Part shown: positions 1 through 6,631 of the stretch, piece by piece
Layout of the letters: each line of letters starts with the position of its first letter
How positions within the stretch are numbered: position 1 is the first letter of the stretch
Assembly (NCBI GenBank): GCA_003220495.1
Contig: QHSP01000060.1
Coordinates: 1-42,821 of the forward strand
DNA: 42,821 nt
Reading direction: 5' to 3'
Source: Candidatus Rokuibacteriota bacterium
GTDB lineage: Bacteria > Methylomirabilota > Methylomirabilia > Rokubacteriales > CSP1-6
Notes under the pieces: generated by a model
Database searches by the model: none
What the model was told of the DNA's origin: nothing
Seen by the model: only the letters and a program-made list of their open reading frames with translations
Position numbers and translations under genes: made by a program

Positions 1-2
1 AG

Positions 3-110
3 GCGGTTGAGACGCACTCGATGGCGGCGCCGACCCGCGAATTCCGCGACAAGCTCGCGACAATGACGGGCGCCCTCTACGACGAGCGGATGTACCGGGC
101 GATCGACTAG
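3..110 (+). CDS. C-terminal end of an unidentified protein (partial)
   Basis: An open frame enters from the left edge and ends at TAG 108-110. The 35 visible residues end in LATMTGALYDERMYRAID and look like the helical tail of a larger protein. A strong stem-loop follows directly, as expected after a real gene end. I do not recognise the family. The frame could also be fortuitous, because only 108 bases are visible. Confidence 0.4.
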   Translation, partial: AVETHSMAAPTREFRDKLATMTGALYDERMYRAID

Positions 111-117
111 CTACTGC

Positions 118-136
118 GGAGGCCTCGAGGGCCTCC
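118..136 (+). terminator. GC-rich stem-loop after the first gene end
   Basis: GGAGGCC (118-124) and GGCCTCC (130-136) form a perfect 7-bp stem with a 5-nt loop, starting 8 bases after the TAG of the partial gene. There is no T-run after it, so this is a candidate terminator rather than a textbook intrinsic one. Confidence 0.45.
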
Positions 137-145
137 TCGCTCACC

Positions 146-167
146 GAATATACCGGTCTGTATATTC
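146..167. promoter_or_regulatory. Perfect 8-bp dyad, operator-like (TetR/AcrR style)
   Basis: GAATATAC (146-153) and GTATATTC (160-167) are perfect inverted repeats around CGGTCT. AT-rich half sites around a CGGT core are typical of TetR/AcrR-family operators. No regulator gene adjoins it. I see no convincing gene between it and the first cassette gene at 366. It may control the cassette array or be left over from a lost gene. Confidence 0.4.
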
Positions 168-365
168 CGTTGCGTTGCGCCGGGTGGTCGGCGAAGTGCG
201 CATCATGGCGAAGCAAATTCATCGTTACCCGACGCCCGCCGGCCGCGCTATGCTGCGAGATATGCTGCAGCGGCGGTGATATGCAGTTCTGTGTAACTAG
301 AAGTTGGGCCGACGAAAGGCCTGGTGAATGGGGAATGCGGAGATCGTCGCCTCTATGAGGGCAAG

Positions 366-785
366 GTGAGCGACGATCCTTTGGTTGTCTTCTTCTTCGT
401 CGCCTCTTGGGGACTGCTAGGGATCGGTGGTTTTTTCCTGTTCTATGTCGGCAAAAACGCCGCGTTTAAGCGACGCTATTTTCCGTGGTTTGCTGGTCTC
501 ACTGGCCTGCTGTTTGTCGGAATCGCCGCGTCTGCGGGCGTGCCGGTTGTGATGCTCGGTATCTTGCTGCTTTTCGCCGCCTTGATCACCTATCTCAGCA
601 TCCGGGGCACGCAGTTCTGTAGCGCGTGCGGTAAGACAGTGTCACAGGAGATACCGTTTCCCGAGCAGAGTTCTGCTCGCGCTGTGGCGCGCCGCTTCGC
701 GACAAGGGGAAGGGCCTGCACGTCCCTTGAACCAGCTGAGCGGCCCAACAAAGCATTGCACCCGCCGGCCTTCGGCCGCGGGTGA
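366..785 (+). CDS. Cassette 1: small membrane protein with zinc-ribbon tail, frameshifted
   Basis: The GTG at 366 is preferred over an upstream GTG at 324 because GAGG lies 5 bases before it. The N-terminal ~80 residues contain about three hydrophobic helices (FFFVASWGLLGIGG..., FAGLTGLLFVGIAA, VVMLGILLLFAALITYL). They are followed by a zinc half-ribbon, QFCSACGK. Near 663-671 the frame slips: in the next frame the sequence reads FCSRCGAPLRDKGKG and stops at TGA 728-730, 12 bases before the attC site. One missing base therefore separates the two CxxC pairs of a normal double zinc ribbon. In the open frame the protein instead continues into the attC palindrome and ends KALHPPAFGRG, which is attC-encoded. 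This is either a recent mutation or a sequencing error. The role of the intact protein is unknown. Confidence 0.65.
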   Translation: MSDDPLVVFFFVASWGLLGIGGFFLFYVGKNAAFKRRYFPWFAGLTGLLFVGIAASAGVPVVMLGILLLFAALITYLSIRGTQFCSACGKTVSQEIPFPEQSSARAVARRFATRGRACTSLEPAERPNKALHPPAFGRG

Positions 786-800
786 ATGCGCGCGTTAGAC
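743..800 (+). other. attC recombination site 1
   Basis: The left box GCCCAAC (743-749) fits RYYYAAC and the right box GTTAGAC (794-800) fits GTTRRRY. Between them, GCATTGCACCCGC pairs with GCGGGTGAATGC, leaving one unpaired G on the left arm. The centre is CGGCCTTCGGCCG. Total length is 58 nt. The extra base on the left arm matches the extrahelical base that directs integrase to the bottom strand. Confidence 0.8.
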
Positions 801-834
801 GGCACTAGTTGCATGTGACGGCTGGGAGGCGACT

Positions 835-1263
835 GTGTCGCTGGCGATGACGAAGCAGGAACGGGAGAGGTTTCTGGCCGATCTTCACGTGGGGATCATC
901 AGTATTCCTGAAGAAGGACAAGGACCACTCACTGTGCCGATCTGGTATTCGTACGAGCCGGGCGGCGAGCTACGAGTCGTAACCGCCAGGACTTCGCGGA
1001 AGGCACAACTCCTCCAGCGTGCTGGCAGATTTAGTCTGTGCGCGCAGACGGAGACCTCGCCGTATAAGTACGTGAGCGTCGAGGGCCCAGTCGTCGCCAT
1101 CGAGCCGGCAGATCTTGAGCGCGATCGGCGCTCCCTCGCGCGCCGTTATTTCGGCGCCGAGCTGGGCGACCGGTACATCGAAAGCACGAGGGACCTCGTT
1201 GGGAACGTACTTGTTCGTATGCGGCCGGAGCGATGGCTTACGGTCGACTACGCAAAGCAATAG
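835..1263 (+). CDS. Cassette 2: pyridoxamine 5'-phosphate oxidase-family (PNPOx-fold) protein
   Basis: A 142-residue protein of the split-barrel flavin-binding family. It opens with MTKQERERFLADLHVGIISI, reads LTVPIWYSYEPGGELRVVTA, and then has the characteristic SRKAQLLQRAGRFSLC and KYVSVEGPVVAIEP segments. Proteins of this type bind FMN, F420 or haem and are usually of unknown substrate. The GTG start at 835 is chosen because GGGAGG (824-829) sits 5 bases upstream; an ATG at 847 is possible. The stop lies 22 bases before attC site 2, so the gene fills its cassette. Confidence 0.85.
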   Translation: MSLAMTKQERERFLADLHVGIISIPEEGQGPLTVPIWYSYEPGGELRVVTARTSRKAQLLQRAGRFSLCAQTETSPYKYVSVEGPVVAIEPADLERDRRSLARRYFGAELGDRYIESTRDLVGNVLVRMRPERWLTVDYAKQ

Positions 1264-1285
1264 CAGTCACGGCGAATGCGAAATC

Positions 1286-1343
1286 GTCTACCCACGCATT
1301 GCAGCCGTCGCGCTTCGCGCGCGGCTGAATGCGATCGTTAGGC
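1286..1343 (+). other. attC recombination site 2
   Basis: It has the same 58-nt layout as site 1. The right box is GTTAGGC (1337-1343). The left box, by alignment, is GTCTACC (1286-1292), one base off RYYYAAC. The arms GCATTGCAGCCG and CGGCTGAATGC pair with one extra G on the left arm, in the same place as in site 1, around a TTC centre. The shared GCATTGCA and TGAATGCG segments show that the two sites belong to one attC family. Confidence 0.75.
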
Positions 1344-1377
1344 TGCTGAATCCGCAACGAGGGAGGACTGACAAGCG

Positions 1378-2178
1378 ATGGACGCGGGCCTTCTGATCAT
1401 TTGCGCGCTTACGTTTGTCATTCATCTGATTGGGACACTTGCGTACTCTGTTCGGATCGCGGGAACGCGCACCCGGCGAATCGCTTTATCGCTGTCGTTG
1501 TTCAACGTACTGATATTGGTGTCTCGGACATCGAACTCGTTCCAGGCGCCGCTCCTCGCGAAACGGGTGGAACAGAACATCGCGGCCGGTGTGACCGGTG
1601 GAGTGGCAGACTTTCGCTGGCTCCTGGCCTTCGCCACGGCCGCGACTCTGATTGGAGCACTGCTCATCCCGACATTTCAGCGACTCTTGTCCCGCTGGGT
1701 CGAGTCTGTCGGGACGGGTCGAGCCCCCATTGCTGTACTGCGACGGGTGGCCTCTCCGGCCGTCCTCGCTCACGTTCGTGAGGCGGCGGCACTGCCACGC
1801 TGGGGCAATATTGCGACGCTTCGTTCAGGCCGCCACCTCCCCTTGAGCGTCGTTGCGCTGAATACCGCCGCTATGGCGGTCTGGTCCGTTGGAGTGTTTG
1901 CGGCGCTGTACGCCGGCTATCTGCGCCCGGAACTCCGCGTGACCGCCAGTCAGATGTCGGCGGTTGTGAACGGAATTGCGACGATTCTGATGTTCGCCTT
2001 CATCGATCCATACCTGTCGCTGATGACGGACGACGTTGCGGCTGGGAAGGTCGGGGAATCGTACTTTCGCCGGTCGGTGGTCTGGCTGACCGGAAGCAGG
2101 CTGGTGGGGACGGTTCTCGCGCAGGTGATCCTGGTCCCGGCGGCTCTTTGGATTGTCGCCCTCGCGGAGTGGTTGTAA
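1378..2178 (+). CDS. amj: Cassette 3: Amj-type lipid II flippase (DUF2837)
   Basis: A 266-residue polytopic membrane protein, close to the ~270 residues usual for Amj. The N-terminus carries the family signature: LTFVIHLIGTLAYSVRIAG, then RRIALSLSLFNVLILVSRTSN and a FQAPLL segment. The C-terminal half has DPYLSLMTDDV, a segment resembling the DPxLSLMTD region of the family, followed by LTGSRLVGTVLAQVILVPAA. Amj moves undecaprenyl-linked lipid II across the cytoplasmic membrane and can replace MurJ in Bacillus subtilis. The ATG start lies 35 bases after attC site 2. No clear Shine-Dalgarno sequence is visible beyond GAGGGAGGA 16 bases upstream. No cell-wall gene is nearby; the context is purely a cassette. 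Transport function is inferred from family. Confidence 0.78.
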   Translation: MDAGLLIICALTFVIHLIGTLAYSVRIAGTRTRRIALSLSLFNVLILVSRTSNSFQAPLLAKRVEQNIAAGVTGGVADFRWLLAFATAATLIGALLIPTFQRLLSRWVESVGTGRAPIAVLRRVASPAVLAHVREAAALPRWGNIATLRSGRHLPLSVVALNTAAMAVWSVGVFAALYAGYLRPELRVTASQMSAVVNGIATILMFAFIDPYLSLMTDDVAAGKVGESYFRRSVVWLTGSRLVGTVLAQVILVPAALWIVALAEWL

Positions 2179-2341
2179 AGTCCGCAAGGCTGGCTTCAAG
2201 CCGTACTCCGAAGCCAGAAAGTTTAACCTTTACGACCTCGAAGTGGTGCTAGAGACATCTGACAGTCCAGTACGGAGCCGCGCAACCTGGCGTGTCCTTG
2301 GTCGCGAAGAAGCGAAAGAATTCGCGGGCTGCAAGCCGTGA
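2153..2341 (+). CDS. Possible small second ORF in cassette 3
   Basis: A 62-codon frame (TTG start) overlaps the end of the Amj gene and stops at TGA 2339-2341, 10 bases before attC site 3. The part beyond the Amj stop reads KPYSEARKFNLYDLEVV and ends EEAKEFAGCKP, which looks protein-like but matches no family I know. It may be the remains of an earlier cassette gene or simply untranslated cassette sequence. It is the only thing I see between 2179 and 2351. Confidence 0.22.
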   Translation: MSPSRSGCKVRKAGFKPYSEARKFNLYDLEVVLETSDSPVRSRATWRVLGREEAKEFAGCKP

Positions 2342-2351
2342 TACTGAGCCA

Positions 2352-2411
2352 GCCGAACAACAGGATGAGCCTGACGGCGATTCACGCCGCACGTTATCCT
2401 GGGCGTTAGGT
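2352..2411 (+). other. attC recombination site 3
   Basis: The left box GCCGAAC (2352-2358) is one base off RYYYAAC. The right box GTTAGGT (2405-2411) fits GTTRRRY. CAGGAT pairs with ATCCTG next to the boxes and GGCG with CGCC at the apex (ATTCA loop), with a mismatched middle. Length is 60 nt. The arm sequence differs from sites 1 and 2, as is common in mixed arrays. Confidence 0.68.
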
Positions 2412-2430
2412 CTCTTCAGCGACCACGCAT

Positions 2431-2859
2431 ATGGAAGACCGGGGCTACGCGCATCCAGATCCCGCGACCAGGCGCCGGGTCATGGCGGTGGCGATCTTTA
2501 GCGGGATCGGTGTGGTTGCGGTAGGCGTCTTGCTGCACAGTGTTGTGCGACCGTGGCTCGACCATTACTTCAGCGCACTCGAGGAATTGGCCAGGCACGA
2601 TCCGATGGCCGCACAGCGAAGTCTGCTCAACGTCATTGCTGTGATGGTCGCGCTGAACGGCAGTGTCGCGTTCGGCGTCGGCACTTGGATCTTCTACAGG
2701 GGCTGGCAGATGGCGCGGGCGGAGCAATGGCCACTCCCCGGAGCGAAGGTGTGCCCGCCCTGGGGTGGAAGACGTATCGCGCCAGCGGCACGTTTTTCGA
2801 TGCACCGAGACCGAGCAATAGGCAGCCGACGGCGCCGGGCGCCGCGGCTGAGAACTTAG
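2431..2859 (+). CDS. Cassette 4: small two-helix membrane protein, unknown function
   Basis: A 142-residue frame starting 19 bases after attC site 3; no Shine-Dalgarno sequence is evident. Residues ~17-40 (VMAVAIFSGIGVVAVGVLL) and ~65-88 (LLNVIAVMVALNGSVAFGVG) are membrane segments. They are followed by WIFYRGWQMARAEQWPLPGA, a cytoplasmic stretch of a type I have seen in small conserved membrane proteins. The last ~40 residues are Arg-rich and run into the attC palindrome, so the true end may have been lost or shifted. Function is unknown. Confidence 0.6.
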   Translation: MEDRGYAHPDPATRRRVMAVAIFSGIGVVAVGVLLHSVVRPWLDHYFSALEELARHDPMAAQRSLLNVIAVMVALNGSVAFGVGTWIFYRGWQMARAEQWPLPGAKVCPPWGGRRIAPAARFSMHRDRAIGSRRRRAPRLRT

Positions 2860-2868
2860 CCGTTAGCC
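2823..2868 (+). other. attC-like site 4 (degenerate)
   Basis: CAGCCGACGGCGCC (2823-2836) pairs with GGCGCCGCGGCTG (2838-2850), with one extra A on the left arm. The right box GTTAGCC (2862-2868) is one base off GTTRRRY. No left RYYYAAC box is clear. The next gene starts 16 bases later, as at the other sites. It is probably a worn attC. Confidence 0.42.
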
Positions 2869-2884
2869 TCCGGAGCGCAGACGC

Positions 2885-3511
2885 ATGACAGTCGAGACAG
2901 GACTTGCCGTGCCAGATGAGGGCCCGCTCAGGCGGCTACTCGAAGCCCTGGAGCACTTCCTGTCCGAAATCCCCGAGACTGACGAATCCGAAGGCCAGAG
3001 TCCCGAAGAGAGGGCACGCGAGATAGCTCGCAGCGCCGCAGTGAAGGCTGCTCTCTTATCGGGCGGCTTGGCCTTGCCGCCGGGACCGCTCGGGTACGCG
3101 ACAATTATTCCGGACCTGGTGGCAATCTGGAAAATTCAGACGCAGATGGTGGCGGACATGGCAGGCACCTTCGGCAAAAAGGCCTTTCTCAGCAGAGAGC
3201 AGATGTTGTACTGCCTGTTCCGCCATGCCGCGGCTCAGGCGATGCGGGACATCGTGATCCGCGTCGGCGAGCGTGTTCTAATTCGCCAGCCCGCGCTCCG
3301 GATCGTTCAGCAAGTCCTGCGACGGATCGGGGTTCGAATCACCCAGCGTCTCGCCGGCGGCGCTATCGCTCGGTGGCTGCCTATCGTAGGCGCCCTCGGC
3401 GTCGGTGCCTATGCGTACTACGACACCGGTCAAGTGGCCGACACTGCGATCGATCTGTTCAGGCGCGAGATCGCCTTCGAGGAGCCTCCGGACGAAGGAG
3501 TGACCGCGTGA
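2885..3511 (+). CDS. Cassette 5: EcsC-like protein
   Basis: A 208-residue protein. After a variable acidic N-terminus (residues 1-45) comes VKAALLSGGLALPPGPLGY, then TIIPDLVAIWKIQTQMVADM and REQMLYCLFRHAAAQ. This pattern of a hydrophobic hairpin followed by a Pro-Asp helix is typical of EcsC-family proteins, which associate with membranes and have no assigned activity. A second hydrophobic segment lies near residues 165-185 (WLPIVGALGVGAYAYY). GGAG upstream is a weak ribosome site. The stop overlaps a possible GTG start (GTGA) of the next small frame. Confidence 0.7.
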   Translation: MTVETGLAVPDEGPLRRLLEALEHFLSEIPETDESEGQSPEERAREIARSAAVKAALLSGGLALPPGPLGYATIIPDLVAIWKIQTQMVADMAGTFGKKAFLSREQMLYCLFRHAAAQAMRDIVIRVGERVLIRQPALRIVQQVLRRIGVRITQRLAGGAIARWLPIVGALGVGAYAYYDTGQVADTAIDLFRREIAFEEPPDEGVTA

Positions 3512-3633
3512 GGAGTAGGCGCTTCTTTGCGACAGTCTGGCGCATCAAGGGCGTTGAAGAAGTTAACGGTACGAGCCTGACAACAGAGGGCCGCACGGGA
3601 CTCTTCGCTACAGACGGCGGCGCCAGGCGGTAA
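3508..3633 (+). CDS. Possible 41-codon ORF coupled to the EcsC-like gene
   Basis: The GTG at 3508 overlaps the TGA of the preceding gene by four bases (GTGA), the usual form of translational coupling, and the frame ends at TAA 3631-3633. The product begins MRSRRFFATVWRIKGVEEV. This resembles the start of a membrane protein whose hydrophobic part is missing, so it could be a truncated gene. It ends 15 bases before the half attC site at 3649. It was too short for a routine ORF cut-off. Confidence 0.3.
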   Translation: MRSRRFFATVWRIKGVEEVNGTSLTTEGRTGLFATDGGARR

Positions 3634-3639
3634 GAGGTA

Positions 3640-4248
3640 GTGCGAGCGGCCCAACAACGGTATCGTGCGCGCCCCCTTCGCGTGCACGCACTTCTACATG
3701 ATGTTGCGCTGGAGGACGTGTGGGCGATTCCGCTTTCGGGCGGCGGCGCCGGTCGCACTGTCCAGGATTTGCGGGCCGTGATGGTCGCGGGGCTCGAGGC
3801 GGCGCCCGCGGTGGTCCAAGGGCTCTTCCGGCTGCGCGGCCGCATCGGCACCCTGTTCGGATGGGATCACCAGCGTCCGGCTTGGAGCGCTGAATCCTAC
3901 GCGGATCGTCTCAGCCCGGCGGATCGCGCCCGGTCCCTGGTCGCTCCGGGGACCCCGGACGGACGCTTCCGCATCCTCTATCGGTTCGAGGACGAGCAGT
4001 TGAGTGAGCTGCGCAACGCGACGGTACACGCCTTCGTATCGCTCTCGATTCGGCCAACACCGGGTGGGTACCTGGCCTACCTGGGCGTCTTCGTGCAGCC
4101 GGTGCATCGGTTCACCAGGCTCTACATGAGAGCGATCGCGCCCTTCCGCCGTCTGGTCGTCTATCCGGCCGTCATTCGAAAAATGCAGAGTGCGTGGGCC
4201 GAACGCTATGGCGGCGAGAACGCGGTCGAGAGTCGGGCGACAGGATAG
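3640..4248 (+). CDS. DUF2867 family protein, N-terminus probably truncated
   Basis: A 202-residue frame. The family features are clear: HDVALEDVWAIPLSGGGAGR, LFRLRGRIGTLFGWD, SYADRLSPADRARSLVAPGT, a FRILYRFEDEQLSELRNAT stretch and the C-terminal YMRAIAPFRRLVVYPAVIR. Family members usually have residues before the first motif, whereas here the GTG start at 3640 gives only ~18 residues encoded by the attC-like DNA. The 5' end was therefore probably replaced where the cassette array joins the chromosome. Function is unknown; some relatives are annotated as SRPBCC-like. It is convergent with the GH31 gene 28 bases away. Confidence 0.7.
   Translation: MRAAQQRYRARPLRVHALLHDVALEDVWAIPLSGGGAGRTVQDLRAVMVAGLEAAPAVVQGLFRLRGRIGTLFGWDHQRPAWSAESYADRLSPADRARSLVAPGTPDGRFRILYRFEDEQLSELRNATVHAFVSLSIRPTPGGYLAYLGVFVQPVHRFTRLYMRAIAPFRRLVVYPAVIRKMQSAWAERYGGENAVESRATG
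3649..3709 (+). other. attC-like site 5 / right boundary of the cassette array
   Basis: GAGCGGCCCAACAA (3645-3658) is identical over 14 bases to the left end of attC site 1 (739-752). The left box GCCCAAC is 3649-3655. GTGCGCGC and GCGTGCAC give a weak stem, and GTTGCGC (3703-3709) is one base off GTTRRRY at the expected 61-nt distance. The right half overlaps sequence coding for the DUF2867 protein. The left half therefore looks genuine, while the right half may be chance or a recombination scar. Confidence 0.42.
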
Positions 4249-4276
4249 CTGCGTCACCGCCGCGCCGGCGTCGCGG

Positions 4277-6625
4277 TCAGCGAATCTCGATCCGTTGCGC
4301 CCGCGCCTTGACGACCACGACGCGGTCGTCGACCGTCCACCCCGCCGCGCTCCGCTCGAGCGCGGCGACGTCGAGCCGGGGAATCGGCAAACCGTCAGCC
4401 GAGATGGATCGGACCGTGAGCCCCTGACGGAGCCTCAGCACGAACGTCGCCGGCGTCGCGCCCGCCTCGAACGTCACCTCGTTGGCCCGACGTCGGCAGC
4501 GCAACGCGACGGTGCCTGCATCGCCGCGTAGCGTGAACGCCCCCTCGTTGGTGACGAACACCTCCACCGTCAATGGATCCGCTGGTCGCTCGCCCACGTG
4601 GCTCCGCTCGGGCCCGAGAACGACGAGGCTCTCGTCCCTGACGTAGAGCGGTAGCTCCTCCAGCGGCACCTGGCGCCGGAGCGTCGTCGGCCCCTCGTGA
4701 ACCGCGCCGTTCCACCAATCCGTCCACTTCCCGCGCGGCAGGTACGTCGTGACCACGCCATCCTCGCGCACGACCGGCGAGACGAGCAGCTCGCGCCCAA
4801 GGCAATACTGCAGATCGAACGCGTACCCGGCCGGGTCGTCGGGAAACTCCATCACCATCGGCCGCATGAGCGGCACGCCGTCCCCGGACGCCTGCCACCC
4901 GTAGCTCACCAGATAGGGCACGAGGCGGCTGCGCAGCCGCGCGTACAAACGAAAAATCCGCAGCGCGTCGTCGCCGTAGCGCCACGGCTCACGCGGCGTC
5001 GCGCCATGGAAGCGGCTCAGCGCCGACAGAAAGCCGAGCTGCGACCAGCGCACGAAGAGCTCGGGGGACGGATCGCCCCAGAAGCCGCCCATATCGTGGC
5101 TCCAGTACGCGAGACCGCTCATCGACGCGGCGAGGCCGCCGCGCAACGTGTTCGCGAGATCGATGAAGGTGCACTCCGGGTCGCCCGACCAGTGGCCGGG
5201 GTAACGCTGGACACCCGGGGCGGCGCTCCGCGACCAGGCCACCACGCGATCGGCGCGGGCGCGCGTAGCCTCGAAGACCTCCTTCTGGAAGAGGAGCGGA
5301 TAGGGATTGTGCAGCTCGGCGCCAGTGAGCCCGTTGGCGAAGACCGCGTCGGTGGGAATCTCCTCGGCGAAATCAGGCTTGAACGAATCGGCGCCGAGGT
5401 CGAGCTGCTCGGTGAGCTTGCCGCGATACCATCTGGCCGCCGCGGGATTCGTGAAGTCGATGATCGCGCAGAGCCCCATGCCCCGCTCGGTCCGCTGGCT
5501 CCAGACGATCGGGTGATACACGCTGCCATCCGGCCGTCGAAGGAAATAGCCGTGGGTCGCGCCTTCGCGATAGAGATCGCTCTGGAGCGACACGTAGGGG
5601 TTGATCCACAGGCAGTTGTGGAACCCTTCCTTGTGAAGCTCGGCCAGGAGCCGCTTCGGATCCGGGATACGGGCCGAGTCCCACTCGAAGTCGCACCACA
5701 TGTAGGCGCGCTGCCAGAACGAATCCAGGTGGAAGACGTCGCAGGGGATGCCCTCGGCGCGCAACCGCCGCGCGACCTCGAGGACCGACGCCTCCGTGAA
5801 CTGGACGAAGCAGGTCGACGCCCACAGACCGAACGCCCACTCCGGAGGCACCGCGGGGCGACCCGTCAGCTCGGTGTAGGTGGTCACGATCTCTTTCGGC
5901 GTGCCGGCGATCAGGTAGTAGTCGAGCTCTTCGCCCTCGGCCTCCACGGTGTACGCGCGGTTCGATCGGCTGCCCAGGTGAAAGCCGACGGCGGTCGGCA
6001 CGTCCACGAAGAGTCCGTAGCCGCGGCTGCCGACGATGACCGGCAGGTTCTTGTAGGCGAGCTCCGACCGCGCGCCGTACGGGTTCCGGTTCCAGATCCG
6101 AACCGTACGGCCGACCAGGTCGAGCCGGCCGAACCGCTCGCCGCTCCCGTAGAAATGGTCGTCGGGATCGAGCAGCAAGGTCTCGACGACACCGCGAACG
6201 CGCCGGGCCGGATCGTGGGAAAGGCTCTCGACCTCGAGCCCGGGGCGCGGCCCGAATCGCTGGCCGGCGAAGTTGGCGTCGTCGTGGACTTGATGAGTCA
6301 AGAGGCGGCCGTCCGGCGTCCGGAAGACGAGCTGCCAGGGGTCGAGGCTCGCCTCGACGACGACGTGGGCGGTGCGCAGCGTGACGCGGTTCGCGCCCTC
6401 GTCGACCGACCACGAACCCGGGTCCGGCCGGCCGACGACGTAGCTGAAGCGCTTGGCGGCCGCCACCGGCCCCGGCGTCGTCCGCACGCGAACGGCGCGC
6501 GGCGCGACCGCGCTCAGCGCCACGCGCGCGGCGGCGAGCGTTTCGGTCACGCACTGAAATTCGATGCCCGTGGCAGTTCGTTCCCAGCCGAGCGCCCTGA
6601 CGATGCCGAGATTGCGCGTCTCCAC
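4277..6625 (-). CDS. GH31 glycoside hydrolase, alpha-xylosidase type
   Basis: A 782-residue retaining alpha-glycosidase. The catalytic barrel runs from about residue 255 (GRPAVPPEWAFGLWAST). The nucleophile is Asp418 in DSFKPDFAEEIP, matching the KTDFGE motif of YicI-type alpha-xylosidases. The acid/base is Asp482 in WSGDPE. An N-terminal beta domain (residues ~1-250) and C-terminal beta domains complete the usual architecture. There is no signal peptide, so it should act in the cytoplasm on imported xyloglucan- or isoprimeverose-type oligosaccharides. The GTG start lies 6 bases after the stop of the upstream sugar permease, so it is the last gene of that operon. Alpha-glucosidase activity cannot be excluded. 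Confidence 0.88.
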   Translation of the reverse strand: METRNLGIVRALGWERTATGIEFQCVTETLAAARVALSAVAPRAVRVRTTPGPVAAAKRFSYVVGRPDPGSWSVDEGANRVTLRTAHVVVEASLDPWQLVFRTPDGRLLTHQVHDDANFAGQRFGPRPGLEVESLSHDPARRVRGVVETLLLDPDDHFYGSGERFGRLDLVGRTVRIWNRNPYGARSELAYKNLPVIVGSRGYGLFVDVPTAVGFHLGSRSNRAYTVEAEGEELDYYLIAGTPKEIVTTYTELTGRPAVPPEWAFGLWASTCFVQFTEASVLEVARRLRAEGIPCDVFHLDSFWQRAYMWCDFEWDSARIPDPKRLLAELHKEGFHNCLWINPYVSLQSDLYREGATHGYFLRRPDGSVYHPIVWSQRTERGMGLCAIIDFTNPAAARWYRGKLTEQLDLGADSFKPDFAEEIPTDAVFANGLTGAELHNPYPLLFQKEVFEATRARADRVVAWSRSAAPGVQRYPGHWSGDPECTFIDLANTLRGGLAASMSGLAYWSHDMGGFWGDPSPELFVRWSQLGFLSALSRFHGATPREPWRYGDDALRIFRLYARLRSRLVPYLVSYGWQASGDGVPLMRPMVMEFPDDPAGYAFDLQYCLGRELLVSPVVREDGVVTTYLPRGKWTDWWNGAVHEGPTTLRRQVPLEELPLYVRDESLVVLGPERSHVGERPADPLTVEVFVTNEGAFTLRGDAGTVALRCRRRANEVTFEAGATPATFVLRLRQGLTVRSISADGLPIPRLDVAALERSAAGWTVDDRVVVVKARAQRIEIR

Positions 6626-6631
6626 GTCGAT

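Larger units (their letters stand above)
303..3709 (+). mobile_element. Integron gene-cassette array without integrase (CALIN-like)
   Basis: Short genes of unrelated families lie head to tail on the plus strand, separated by palindromic sites at 743-800, 1286-1343, 2352-2411, about 2823-2868 and 3649-3709. The sites have the attC layout: a left RYYYAAC-like box, a long imperfect stem with an extra base on the left arm, and a right GTTRRRY box. Gene starts fall 23-41 bases after each right box, the usual cassette spacing. No tyrosine recombinase is visible in the window. GTTGGGC at 303-309 fits GTTRRRY and could mark the left edge, but no paired arm is clear. The right edge seems to be the incomplete site at 3649. 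The array call rests on site structure, not on a covariance-model search. Confidence 0.7.

Noticed and set aside
303-309. GTTGGGC as an attI or attC right box before cassette 1
   Set aside because: It fits GTTRRRY, but no left box or paired arm can be found upstream and no integrase gene adjoins; too weak to list as a site.
2733-2888. A frameshift restoring a longer C-terminus in the cassette 4 gene
   Set aside because: All three frames were read after residue ~100 and none gives a convincing conserved tail, so no shift is claimed.
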